From Halomonas sp. S3-1-1 (lineage in GTDB: Bacteria > Pseudomonadota > Gammaproteobacteria > Pseudomonadales > Halomonadaceae): a stretch of 64,000 nucleotides of DNA. Location of the stretch: assembly GCF_023757625.1 (NCBI RefSeq), contig NZ_JALGBZ010000002.1, forward strand, positions 372,001 to 436,000, written 5' to 3'. The position numbers and the translations under genes were made by a program. Below are positions 44,950 through 53,185 of the stretch, one piece after another (positions within the stretch are counted from its first letter, which is position 1; each line of letters opens with the position of its first letter). The notes below the pieces were generated by a model. It did not search any database. It was not told where the DNA came from and saw nothing but the letters and a program-made list of their open reading frames with translations.

Positions 44950-46691
44950 GTCGCGAAGAAGCGGCGGCCAACGCCCCGCAGGTCATCGAGAGGCTTCAAC
45001 GACGTTTAGCGCGTGCTGAACTTGCCCGCGAGGAAGCCGAGCAGATTCTTGAGCGGCGCGGGCGCGAGCTAATGCTGGCCAACGAGCAGCTCATGGAGCG
45101 CGAGTCGCAGTTGCGTGAACGTCTGGAAAAAGAGAGCCAGTACCTGCTTAGAGCCCAGCGCACGGCCCGTATCGCCACCTTTCACCGCGACCGCGGTAGC
45201 AGGCTTTCGACATCCCCCGAGTTTAGTTGGTTACTTGGCTTGGACCCGGCGGCAAAGGTCGACGAAGAGACCATGCTAAAAACCATTCACCCGCTCGATT
45301 TAGAGCGCGTGAGAGGCTTCGAGGAGGACTTCTATCGCCACCGGCAGGCCGAGGTCGACCACGAATACGAGTTCCGTATATTGCGCGATGGCGAGGTGCG
45401 TTGGGTGCGCTGGGTACTACGGCGTGAAAATGACGATAAGGGATCGTTTCAATCGCTTTTGGGCACCGTGCAGGACATTACCGAGCAACGCGCGGCCGAC
45501 CGACGCGCCCGAGCGCTGGCGCTGGTCGCCGATCGCCGTGTGAAGCAATTGACCCGCTTGAGTGAAGAGCTCGAGGCGAGCAGAAAGGCCACCAGCGATG
45601 CCTACCGGGTGCGCTCGGAGTTTCTTGCAGCGATGAGCCACGATATTCGTACGCCGCTCAACGGGCTGCTGGGCATGATGGATTTGATGTCGCTGGGATC
45701 ACTTGATACCTCGCAGCAAGAGCGCTTGCGCATCGCGCAGCTGTCGGCAGTTCAATTAAAAAGCCATATCGAGGATATCATCGATATGGCCAATGCCGAT
45801 GCCGCCTACCAGCCGCCGCAGACCAGCCTATCAGGGCACGGTGTCGAAAGCTGCGAAAAAGCGGCGTCACTACAATCGACAATGTCTGATGAGCGGGTAT
45901 TTAGCGGTGTTCAGAGGCCTTTGGTATTGGTAGTCGATGATATCGAGACTAACCGCATCGTGCTGGCACAAATGCTCGACGTTCTGGGATGTCGCGTTGA
46001 GCTTGCCTGCGATGGTGACGAAGCGATCGAGATGATTCAGACCGAGCGCTTTGATGCGGTAATGCTGGACATTTTGATGCCCCGGTTATCGGGGCGGGAA
46101 GTCGTCGAGGCCGTTCGACGTCAGCCACAATTTGCAACGCTACCCATCACTGCGGTGACCGCCCACGCCAATCGTCGTGAACTCCATGATTTAGTAAGAA
46201 AGGGCTTTACGGCGGCTTTGACCAAGCCGGTCATGCGCACGGAGGTAGCCGAGCTGTTGGCCAGTCAATTGACCGCGTTTATCGAGCCCCTGCGACCGGC
46301 CATTGAGGGCACGTCCGACGAAAAAGCGACAGCTAACGTAGATGAAGCGGATGTACTGGATGAAGATTACTTTCGCGCTATCTTCGCGTCGTTGCCCGCC
46401 GATCGCCGGGCCATGCTGCTCAACGCAGCGGTGGCCGATATAGAAAGGCTGACCCATGAGATGACCCACGCCCATGCCGCTGGCGATAGCGATACCCTGC
46501 AGCAGGCGGCGCACAGTCTTAAGGGGGTCGCGGGCAATTTTGGCGCTCGGGCGCTGTTTCAAACCATCGTAGCGTTCAGGGAGGCCTCTCCACCACTAGC
46601 GGAAACACTGCTTAAACAGATACGCGAACAGGGTGTGAAAGTGATTGCTCGCTCTCACACCCTGTTCGCCGAGATCAATGCCGCTGAGTAA
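44946..46691 (+). CDS. PAS-HisKA-receiver-Hpt protein lacking a kinase ATP domain
   Basis: This 581-residue protein has an N-terminal coiled coil (about 10-65), a PAS/PAC region (about 70-185) and a HisKA-type helical hairpin with His232 in AAMSHDIRTPL. A receiver domain with Asp375 in VMLDILMP and a C-terminal Hpt domain with His523 in AAHSLKGVAGNFG follow. Between HisKA and the receiver there are only about 45 residues, so the HATPase domain is absent and the protein cannot autophosphorylate by itself. It starts at TTG, preceded by GGGGAGGGG, overlapping the kinase stop. It probably relays phosphate from the upstream kinase to a separate regulator. Confidence 0.85.
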   Translation: MSREEAAANAPQVIERLQRRLARAELAREEAEQILERRGRELMLANEQLMERESQLRERLEKESQYLLRAQRTARIATFHRDRGSRLSTSPEFSWLLGLDPAAKVDEETMLKTIHPLDLERVRGFEEDFYRHRQAEVDHEYEFRILRDGEVRWVRWVLRRENDDKGSFQSLLGTVQDITEQRAADRRARALALVADRRVKQLTRLSEELEASRKATSDAYRVRSEFLAAMSHDIRTPLNGLLGMMDLMSLGSLDTSQQERLRIAQLSAVQLKSHIEDIIDMANADAAYQPPQTSLSGHGVESCEKAASLQSTMSDERVFSGVQRPLVLVVDDIETNRIVLAQMLDVLGCRVELACDGDEAIEMIQTERFDAVMLDILMPRLSGREVVEAVRRQPQFATLPITAVTAHANRRELHDLVRKGFTAALTKPVMRTEVAELLASQLTAFIEPLRPAIEGTSDEKATANVDEADVLDEDYFRAIFASLPADRRAMLLNAAVADIERLTHEMTHAHAAGDSDTLQQAAHSLKGVAGNFGARALFQTIVAFREASPPLAETLLKQIREQGVKVIARSHTLFAEINAAE

Positions 46692-46702
46692 AGAGAGGTT
46701 TA

Positions 46703-48082
46703 TCAATAGGCGCCCCGTGCAGTGATGACAGCGGGAATGGTTTTGAAGATTAGCTTGATATCCTGCCAAAGGGAGGGGTTTTGCAGATACTCCACATCCA
46801 TCTCGACTTGGCGATCAAAGGGAATATCGGCGCGGCCAGACACTTGCCAAATGCAGGTAATACCCGGTTTGCCCATCAAGCGCAGCCAGCTCTGGCCTTG
46901 ATAGTTAACCACTTCATCGGGAAGTGCCGGGCGCGGGCCAACGATGGACATCTCGCCGCGAAGCACGTTGAGCAACTGAGGCAGTTCGTCCAGCGATGCG
47001 CGGCGAAGCAAGGCGCCCACACGGGTAATGCGAGGATCCTTTTTCATTTTGAAGCAGGCGCCTTCACGCTCGCTTTGGGCCATCAGCTCGGCCCGGCGAG
47101 CTTCGGCGTTTTGAACCATGGAGCGGAATTTGAACATCTTGAACGGCTTGCCTTTTGCGCCGATTCGCTGCTGACTAAAGAGTACCGGCCCACCGTCTTC
47201 CAAGCGAATGCAGGCTACGATCAAGGCGATGGCAGGTGACAGCATCACGACGGCCGAGCCTGCGATGGTGATATCCAGCGCGCGCTTGAGAAACGCCTGG
47301 AAGAGGCGCATCGGGTGATGCAGGCTCAAGGCGTGCAGCAGCGCCAGTGCCAAAAATAGCGTGTTGCCGATGAGGTAGCGGCTTGCTAAACGGCGAGGCT
47401 CTTGCATGAGCCGCCAAATCCATTCACAGCCCACCCGGCGCATCGCTTTCGGCGCCCGGGGAATATTGCCAGCGTAGTAGTCGAAGAGACCGCCCACGCC
47501 CATCACCACCGGTGCATCGATGGCGTCGCGGTGAGCGTTGATCCAGAGTTCTTGCGTCGGGACACCGAATCCGACCAGCACGAGGTCGGGCTGGCTCGCG
47601 TTTACCGTGGCGATAACGCGTTCACTGTCGTCGGCATCGAAGTAGCCGTCCTGAGTACCCGCGATCTTGAGCGCCGGGAAGCGTTCGACCATTCTGGCCG
47701 CGGCGCGCTCGGCGGTGGCGGGGCGACCGCCCAGTAAGTAGATTGAGAGCCCTCGCTGCGCTGCCTGCTGGCAAATGATCGGGAAAAGATCGGTACCGTT
47801 CAAGTTCTCGCCAAAGGGGGCGTTGGCCCAGCGAGAAGCGATTCGCATGCCCGAGCCGTCGGGCAGCAAGCGGTCGGACGCTTCCAGCGCGGCGCGGTAC
47901 TTGGGGTGGCGCATGGCGGTATTAATGCAGTGGGCATTGACGAAGTTGACCGTGGATTTTTTGCGCAGCCGGGTCATGCTCAGGATATCCTCCACGGCGG
48001 CGATGCGCGTGGCATTAACCAGAGGAAGACCGAAAAGGCGGGTGGTCAACGGAGTGTGAAGGGCATGGTTGATGGCGTTCAT
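46703..48082 (-). CDS. WecG/TagA-type glycosyltransferase fused to initiating sugar transferase
   Basis: This 459-residue fusion has a WecG/TagA/CpsF domain at residues 10-190 (NAHCINTAMRH, LPDGSGM, and the VGFGVPTQELWI segment). A polyprenyl-phosphate sugar transferase domain at about 260-459 has one membrane segment, then KMFKFRSM, RRASLDELPQLLNVLRGEMS and IVGPRP. The C-terminal half starts the repeat unit by moving a sugar phosphate to undecaprenyl phosphate; the N-terminal half adds a second sugar. AAGGAG precedes the ATG. It is divergent from the flippase gene across a region with two LuxO-type sites and a candidate sigma-54 promoter on each strand. Confidence 0.9.
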   Translation of the reverse strand: MNAINHALHTPLTTRLFGLPLVNATRIAAVEDILSMTRLRKKSTVNFVNAHCINTAMRHPKYRAALEASDRLLPDGSGMRIASRWANAPFGENLNGTDLFPIICQQAAQRGLSIYLLGGRPATAERAAARMVERFPALKIAGTQDGYFDADDSERVIATVNASQPDLVLVGFGVPTQELWINAHRDAIDAPVVMGVGGLFDYYAGNIPRAPKAMRRVGCEWIWRLMQEPRRLASRYLIGNTLFLALALLHALSLHHPMRLFQAFLKRALDITIAGSAVVMLSPAIALIVACIRLEDGGPVLFSQQRIGAKGKPFKMFKFRSMVQNAEARRAELMAQSEREGACFKMKKDPRITRVGALLRRASLDELPQLLNVLRGEMSIVGPRPALPDEVVNYQGQSWLRLMGKPGITCIWQVSGRADIPFDRQVEMDVEYLQNPSLWQDIKLIFKTIPAVITARGAY

Positions 48083-48133
48083 GACAGTGCTCCTTGGGGG
48101 TCAAGACCGGATTTGGGTCTGTGCCTGGAGTAC

Positions 48134-48149
48134 TACATTTTTCGTGCCA
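48134..48149 (-). promoter_or_regulatory. Candidate sigma-54 promoter for the sugar transferase fusion
   Basis: On the minus strand it reads TGGCAC-GAAAA-ATGTA: a perfect -24 element and a weak -12 element at the right spacing. It lies about 50 bp before the start of the fusion gene, and the LuxO-type sites are about 90-120 bp upstream. Confidence 0.4.
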
Positions 48150-48236
48150 TATATTTTTTATCCATTTTTATCAGTCTCTTATGTTATTTTTTGGGACGCC
48201 AAGTGGGGTTTGAATAAGGAGTGTTCGCAAAATTCT

Positions 48237-48271
48237 TTGCATTTTGCTAATGCCGTCATTGCAAAAAGCTA
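48237..48271. promoter_or_regulatory. Pair of LuxO-type activator sites, region 1
   Basis: TTGCATTTTGCTA (48237-48249) and TTGCAAAAAGCTA (48259-48271) match the palindromic form TTGCA-N3-TGCAA at 9 and 8 of 10 positions. They are centred 22 bp apart. They lie between the divergent sugar transferase fusion and flippase genes, at a distance usual for a sigma-54 activator. Confidence 0.65.
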
Positions 48272-48346
48272 AAAAACACTCGGTCAAGCTATTTACGCTT
48301 ACTAAATATTTATCAAGTCTATGAAATAAAAGGACTTTACTCGGGT

Positions 48347-48362
48347 TGGCGCGATTATGGCT
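48347..48362 (+). promoter_or_regulatory. Candidate sigma-54 promoter for the flippase operon
   Basis: TGGCGC-GATTA-TGGCT keeps the essential GG and GC separated by ten bases. The match ends 45 bp before the flippase start, and the LuxO-type sites lie 75-110 bp upstream. Confidence 0.55.
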
Positions 48363-48407
48363 CTGGTTCCAGTCATTAGTGGCTCTATTTAACTACGAGG
48401 AATCGAC

Positions 48408-49688
48408 ATGAAAATGGGCACGCTTTTATCGCGCAGTACAAGAGGGGAGGCGAATCTGCTGGTGCGGCGGCTCGCCTGTTTTGGAAGCGCCGAGATGATC
48501 ACGCGCGTCGTGCGCATACTCTCTATCGTCATCATTGCCCGGCAGGTTTCACCTCAAATGATGGGGCTGGCAGCGCTGGCGCTGAGTATTTTCGAAATGG
48601 TGAGGGTGTTGGCCAACGCTGGCATAGGGCAACGTATCATCGCCGAATCCGAGGAAAACCTGCAGGCGACCTGTAATACGGCACACCGCCTTTTTTGGCT
48701 CTGGTGCCTCGTGGTAGCCGCTATACAGCTCTCGATTGCCGGAGGGCTGGCACTGTTTGACAAACCGGATATTGCCGCCATGTTGGCGGTGTTGGCCGGG
48801 ATGTACCTGCTGATGCCCGGTGGCCTGGTACAAGTTTTTCTGCTCATGCGGGCCCAGCGGTTTGGCGCCATTGCCAGTATTGGAGCTGCCCAAACCATCA
48901 GCGATCATCTGCTGACGCTGGTACTGGTGCTGGTATGGCCGAGCGCTTGGGCGATCGTTCTGCCGAAACTACTTACCGCGCCGCTGTGGCTGGTGCTGGC
49001 AAGGCAGCGCATGGCTTGGCGCCCCGAGCCTGCGGCGGGTTACACCGCTTGGCAGCAATTCACCGGCTTTGCACTAGGCGTGCTCATTTCCGAAATACTC
49101 GTCGTAGCGCGGGGCCAGCTGGATAAACTCATCGTGGGATGGCTGTTCGGCGTTCAAGCGCTGGGGATCTACTACTTCGCCTTCAACGCGGGTCTAGGGT
49201 TAACGACCTCCTTCATTATGGCATTGGGCCAAGTGCTCTTCCCCTACCTTTGTAAGGCGGGTCACGCGACTGAATGCTTGCGTCGGGGCCGCGTAGGCTT
49301 GTTGCTGGGACTGGCCGTATTTACCCCGTTACTGGCGCTGCAGTCGGGCTTGGCCGGTTGGTATGTGCCTCTGGTGTTCGGTGAGCAGTGGCGTGACGCC
49401 GCCCCGCTAGTCGCCATTCTTGTGCTAGGGGGAGTGCCGATGGTGTTCGCAGCCTGTGCAAGCGCTTGGTGGCGTGCCAACGAATCCCCCGCGACGGAAG
49501 CCAAGTGGAATTCAGTGGTGACCGCCGTTTGCTTGGGAGCGATTTTGCTATTCTCTTCATTGGGGCTCGAGATGGTCGCCGTGGCCTATGTGGTCGGCAT
49601 GGCGGTCATCATGATACCGGTGACGCTTGGTGCGCTGTTCAGGGCCCGGCACCATCCCGCACCGATACTGGAGGCTGCGCATGCCTGA
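48408..49688 (+). CDS. Wzx-type oligosaccharide flippase
   Basis: This 426-residue protein has about 12 membrane helices and the composition of the polysaccharide transporter (MOP/PST) family. It would move the lipid-linked repeat unit from the inner to the outer face of the cytoplasmic membrane. GAGGAA precedes the ATG. Its 3' end overlaps the next glycosyltransferase by 8 bases. It is the first gene after the divergent control region. Confidence 0.87.
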   Translation: MKMGTLLSRSTRGEANLLVRRLACFGSAEMITRVVRILSIVIIARQVSPQMMGLAALALSIFEMVRVLANAGIGQRIIAESEENLQATCNTAHRLFWLWCLVVAAIQLSIAGGLALFDKPDIAAMLAVLAGMYLLMPGGLVQVFLLMRAQRFGAIASIGAAQTISDHLLTLVLVLVWPSAWAIVLPKLLTAPLWLVLARQRMAWRPEPAAGYTAWQQFTGFALGVLISEILVVARGQLDKLIVGWLFGVQALGIYYFAFNAGLGLTTSFIMALGQVLFPYLCKAGHATECLRRGRVGLLLGLAVFTPLLALQSGLAGWYVPLVFGEQWRDAAPLVAILVLGGVPMVFAACASAWWRANESPATEAKWNSVVTAVCLGAILLFSSLGLEMVAVAYVVGMAVIMIPVTLGALFRARHHPAPILEAAHA

Positions 49689-50610
49689 TCCACTCTTCTC
49701 CATTGTGATGCCGGTCTACAATGGCGCCGCGACGTTGGATGCCACGATTGCGTCAGTACTCGCTCAGCGCCAAGCCTCCTTCGAATTGATCGCGGTTAAC
49801 GACGGCTCCAGGGATGCCAGCTTGGCAAGGCTCGAGGCGTGGCAAGCCCAGGACTCGCGTATCCGGGTGATCGACCAGGCCAATGCCGGCGTTTCCGCCG
49901 CACGTAACCAGGGCGCTAGCGCGAGCAGGGGGGAATGGATCGTCTTTCTCGATGCCGATGATCTATGGCATCCCGATAAGCTGCTCGCCCACGAACGTTT
50001 TCATCAGCAACACCCTCAGGTGTCAATCAGCTATGCCGGCATCGCTTTTTTACCTTCTGACGCTCACGCGTTCGCCGACGCCCGGGCATGGTCGACGGTG
50101 CCCACCGGTCCGGTGACGCTGGAGCGCGTGCTGGGCGAAAACCCCGTTTGCACCAGCTCTAATATCGTCGTTAGCCGTCAGACTTGGGAGCAAAGCGGAG
50201 GCTTTCGGATTGGCATGAATCACGCCGAAGATCAGGAGTGGTTGGCGCGCTGCGTCTCTCAAGGGTGGGTACTCCAGGGGATCGCCGAGGTGCTGGTAGG
50301 TTACCGCATGTCTGAGGAGGGGCTGTCGGTCAATCTGGAGGCGATGTTCAATGGCTGGTGGGCGCTGGCGCTCGAGTACAAGGCGCACTGTAACGTTGAT
50401 CGCGCGCGCGCCATCTACTGCCGCTACCTGGCGCGCCGTGCGCTCAGAGCGGGCTTGCCTCATCGCGTGGCGTGGCACTACGCCTTGGATGGCCTGAAAC
50501 ACTCACCGAGCGGTTTTTTCAATCACCCCAAGCGCGGCGCGCTAACGCTGGCAGGGGTGGTGCTGGGCCCCATGATGACCCGGCGTTTACGAGCCAGAAT
50601 CTTTGCTTGA
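49681..50610 (+). CDS. Glycosyltransferase family 2 (first copy)
   Basis: This 309-residue GT-A protein opens with FSIVMPVYNGAATLDATIAS and has VNDGSRD, NAGVSAARNQG and FLDADDLWHPDKL with the metal-binding Asp residues. It would add a nucleotide-activated sugar to the growing repeat unit at the inner membrane. The start MPDPLFS is chosen because GGAGG lies upstream inside the flippase end. It resembles the second family 2 gene at 51.2 kb, including a shared RYLARRA segment. Confidence 0.88.
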   Translation: MPDPLFSIVMPVYNGAATLDATIASVLAQRQASFELIAVNDGSRDASLARLEAWQAQDSRIRVIDQANAGVSAARNQGASASRGEWIVFLDADDLWHPDKLLAHERFHQQHPQVSISYAGIAFLPSDAHAFADARAWSTVPTGPVTLERVLGENPVCTSSNIVVSRQTWEQSGGFRIGMNHAEDQEWLARCVSQGWVLQGIAEVLVGYRMSEEGLSVNLEAMFNGWWALALEYKAHCNVDRARAIYCRYLARRALRAGLPHRVAWHYALDGLKHSPSGFFNHPKRGALTLAGVVLGPMMTRRLRARIFA

Positions 50611-50983
50611 GGCCTCTATGGGCGAGTAAGAGACTGCCGGTAAAAGAACGCCAATCACCGCTTTCCATGGGGTTTCATCCCGTAGGTGGTTCCCCCTTGA
50701 GCGTAGCGAGCCGATATGAGATTAAACGTGCTCGGCTTCGCCTGTTTAAGGCGCTGTTCGACAAGTGCCAGGCCTCGACAATATTCGTTGAGTCGCTCCA
50801 GACTACCTGTTTTCCCCTTGCACGAACTTCCTTGTAACTTCCCTGTGTAAACTACGCTGCCTCTTCGCCAATGCCTGCGTTTATGTCGCCGTTGCTTTTA
50901 GGTTTTCAACACCTAAGCCAGCCCGTGACGCCCGAACGCCAGCGCAAGCCGTAAAGGAGGCATTTAGCGTTATGCCAATTGCA

Positions 50984-51038
50984 TAGCATTTTGCAAAAAT
51001 GCCAGCAGAAGACTCATGAAGGGCATTGCATTTTGCAA
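50984..51038. promoter_or_regulatory. Pair of LuxO-type activator sites, region 2
   Basis: TAGCATTTTGCAA (50984-50996, 9 of 10) and the perfect TTGCATTTTGCAA (51026-51038) are centred 42 bp apart, four helical turns. They lie about 80-135 bp before the likely promoter of the second glycosyltransferase operon. Confidence 0.7.
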
Positions 51039-51115
51039 TACGGCATTCTAAATATCAGGTGATTGGCACACTAGTTTTTATTTATGTTGCTGAATTATAT
51101 GTAAATAAAAAAACA

Positions 51116-51131
51116 TGGCCCGTAAGTTGAC
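51116..51131 (+). promoter_or_regulatory. Candidate sigma-54 promoter for the second glycosyltransferase operon
   Basis: TGGCCC-GTAAG-TTGAC has a good -24 element and one mismatch in -12 (A for C). It would give a short leader of about 30 bases with GAGG before the start codon. An alternative at 51064-51079 has a perfect TGGCAC but no -12 match. Confidence 0.4.
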
Positions 51132-51170
51132 TGTGAAAGTTCATAAACCCAACGCATCGAGGCTACTGCC

Positions 51171-52163
51171 ATGAACAACCCTACCTACTCCGTTATCATG
51201 CCCGTTTACAACGTCGAAGCCTTCGTTGCCGAAGCCGTCGAGTCCGTTCTGGCGCAAACCTTCACCGACTTTGAGCTTATCATTGTCGACGATGGTGGGG
51301 CGGACAGCAGCATGGATATCTGCCGCAGCTTCGACGATTCGCGCATTCGTATCGTGACCCAGCAAAACCGCGGCTTGGCCGGAGCGCGTAACAGCGGTAT
51401 CGCCGCAGCTCGGGGCGAATTCATTGCGCTGCTCGACTCCGACGACCGCTGGCACCCGACCAAGCTGGCGCTGCACTTCATCCACTTGACGGCGAGCCCC
51501 GAGGTTGATGTGAGCTACAGCGGCTCGCAATTGATCGATTCGCAAGGCAAGCCCATGGGCATTGTGCAAGCGCCTCGCCTGACGGGTATACGCTCGAGCC
51601 ACATAATGATGCGCAACCCGGTCGGTAACGGCTCCGCACCGGTGATTCGCCGCCGCGCGCTGTACCGGGCAAGCTTTGCCCATCCCGAGGAGCCGGGCCG
51701 TCAGTGCTGGTTCGATGAGAGCTTTCGCCAGTCTGAAGACATCGAACTCTGGCTGCGTATGAGCGCCGAACACGGCTGCACCTTCGAGGGGATCGAAGGG
51801 CTTCTGACTGACTACCGCATCGTGGACGGTGGCTTGTCCGCCAACATGGTGCGCCAGTTCGAGAGCTGGGAGCGTGTGATGGAAAAAGCCAGACAGTATG
51901 CACCGGCCTTGGTGGACCGTCATGGTAAGAAGGCGCGCGCCTACCAGCTGCGCTATCTGGCGCGGCGGGCGGTGCAAATGGGTGATGGCGCCTTTGCGCT
52001 CTCGCTGTTCAAGGACGCGTTAGGCTCCAGTTTGTCGATTATTGTCTCTGAGCCCTACAAAACCCTGGAGACCGGGCTGGCCGCAGTCGCTGCCCGCTTC
52101 ATGCCGCGTCAGTGGTTTAGCAAACTGGCGGCGTATCGTCTTGGCACAGGAGAACCGACATGA
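51171..52163 (+). CDS. Glycosyltransferase family 2 (second copy)
   Basis: This 330-residue GT-A protein has YSVIMPVYNVEAFVAEAVES at the start, VDDGGADSS, NRGLAGARNSG and LLDSDDRWHPTKL as donor and metal sites. GAGG precedes the ATG. The following GT4 gene overlaps it by 4 bases. The donor sugar is not predictable. Its similarity to the first family 2 gene suggests an old duplication within the locus. Confidence 0.88.
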   Translation: MNNPTYSVIMPVYNVEAFVAEAVESVLAQTFTDFELIIVDDGGADSSMDICRSFDDSRIRIVTQQNRGLAGARNSGIAAARGEFIALLDSDDRWHPTKLALHFIHLTASPEVDVSYSGSQLIDSQGKPMGIVQAPRLTGIRSSHIMMRNPVGNGSAPVIRRRALYRASFAHPEEPGRQCWFDESFRQSEDIELWLRMSAEHGCTFEGIEGLLTDYRIVDGGLSANMVRQFESWERVMEKARQYAPALVDRHGKKARAYQLRYLARRAVQMGDGAFALSLFKDALGSSLSIIVSEPYKTLETGLAAVAARFMPRQWFSKLAAYRLGTGEPT

Positions 52164-53185
52164 ACCGTTTGAACGTTGTCCACCTGCTCGATGATGTCGC
52201 GCCCGGCGGCGTAATGCAGGCACTTGCCGTGTTTGATCTGCCCGAACTGGCTGAGCGGCTCGCCTGCCGTATTCTGCAGATCAACCCGGAGGCCGACGCT
52301 GCGCCGACGCTGGAGGCCGACATTATCATGACCCATTTTCCACCGCGCTGGCGTGCGCTGACGTTTCTGGCCGCGTTAAAGCGCCGCAACCCCCACGCTC
52401 AGCTGGTGCATATCGAACATAGCTACACCGGCGGCTGGGAGGAGCAGTGCGTGGCGCACCGGTTCAGGTTTCGCACCATGCTTCGCATCGCCTACCGGCT
52501 GTTTGACGATGTCGTGGCCGTGTCGCAAGGCCAAGCCGCGTGGTTGAATCAGGTAGTAGGCGGTCTGGAGAATCGTTTGAGCATCATCCCACCATTGAGC
52601 CTTGTGGATAGCCTCGAAGCATTGCCACTGCCCACTTGGAACGGTGAACGGCCGCTGGTGATCGGCGCCTATGGTCGCTTTACGCAGATGAAGGGCTTTG
52701 ATCGGCTGTTGAAGCAGTTTAAAACGCTGCCCGCCGAGCGCTTCGAGCTGGTGCTCGGTGGGTTTGGAGAGCAGGCGCAGAGCCTGCAAGCGCTAAGTTA
52801 CGGCCTTGCCAACGTGCATTTCTACGGCCATGTCGCCAATCGGGCCAGCTTTTTGGCTGGCTGCGATATCGTCGTGGTTCCTTCGCATTTTGAGGCTTAC
52901 GGGCTGGTTGCGACCGAAGCGCGTCAGGCCGGACGGCCGATTATCGTCGCCGATGTGGATGGCCTGCCCGAGCAGACCTGTCAGGGACGTGCGGGGATCG
53001 CGCTGGATTTTAGCTCGGAGAGCGCGTTATCCAGAGCCCTGGAGGCACTGACGCCGAAGGCGTTTGCGCGCATGTCTCGCGAAGGCAAGCTCTCTGTAGA
53101 AGGGCTCCAGACTCAGCGCGTTCTGGCCTGGAAAAAGCTGTTCAGACTCTCTCGCTGGCGTCAGGGGGTGGCGCTTGCCGGCTAG
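52160..53185 (+). CDS. Glycosyltransferase family 4
   Basis: This 341-residue GT-B protein starts NVVHLLDDVAPGGVMQAL (glycine-rich acceptor loop). It has IGAYGRFTQMKGFDRLLKQF before the donor site and VVPSHFEAYGLVATEARQAG with the conserved E-x7-E. It is translationally coupled to the family 2 gene (ATGA overlap). Its last 44 bases overlap the end of the Wzy-like gene on the other strand, so the two operons collide here. Confidence 0.88.
   Translation: MNRLNVVHLLDDVAPGGVMQALAVFDLPELAERLACRILQINPEADAAPTLEADIIMTHFPPRWRALTFLAALKRRNPHAQLVHIEHSYTGGWEEQCVAHRFRFRTMLRIAYRLFDDVVAVSQGQAAWLNQVVGGLENRLSIIPPLSLVDSLEALPLPTWNGERPLVIGAYGRFTQMKGFDRLLKQFKTLPAERFELVLGGFGEQAQSLQALSYGLANVHFYGHVANRASFLAGCDIVVVPSHFEAYGLVATEARQAGRPIIVADVDGLPEQTCQGRAGIALDFSSESALSRALEALTPKAFARMSREGKLSVEGLQTQRVLAWKKLFRLSRWRQGVALAG

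Larger units (their letters stand above)
50611..51170. other. Intergenic region with regulatory sites, no gene
   Basis: These 560 bases hold no supported gene; short frames here have no family match. The first 300 bases show nothing clear. From 50950 on the sequence is AT-rich and holds two LuxO-type sites and candidate sigma-54 elements for the next glycosyltransferase operon. Confidence 0.5.

Noticed and set aside
48083..48407. Qrr-type small RNA between the sugar transferase and flippase genes
   Set aside because: LuxO-type sites are present, but no Qrr-like conserved core or terminator hairpin was seen; the sites are explained by the two divergent operons.
51064..51079. TGGCACACTAGTTTTT as the sigma-54 promoter of the second glycosyltransferase operon
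   Set aside because: The -24 element is perfect but the -12 element lacks GC; TGGCCC-N5-TTGAC at 51116-51131 fits better and gives a normal leader. It is kept only as an alternative.
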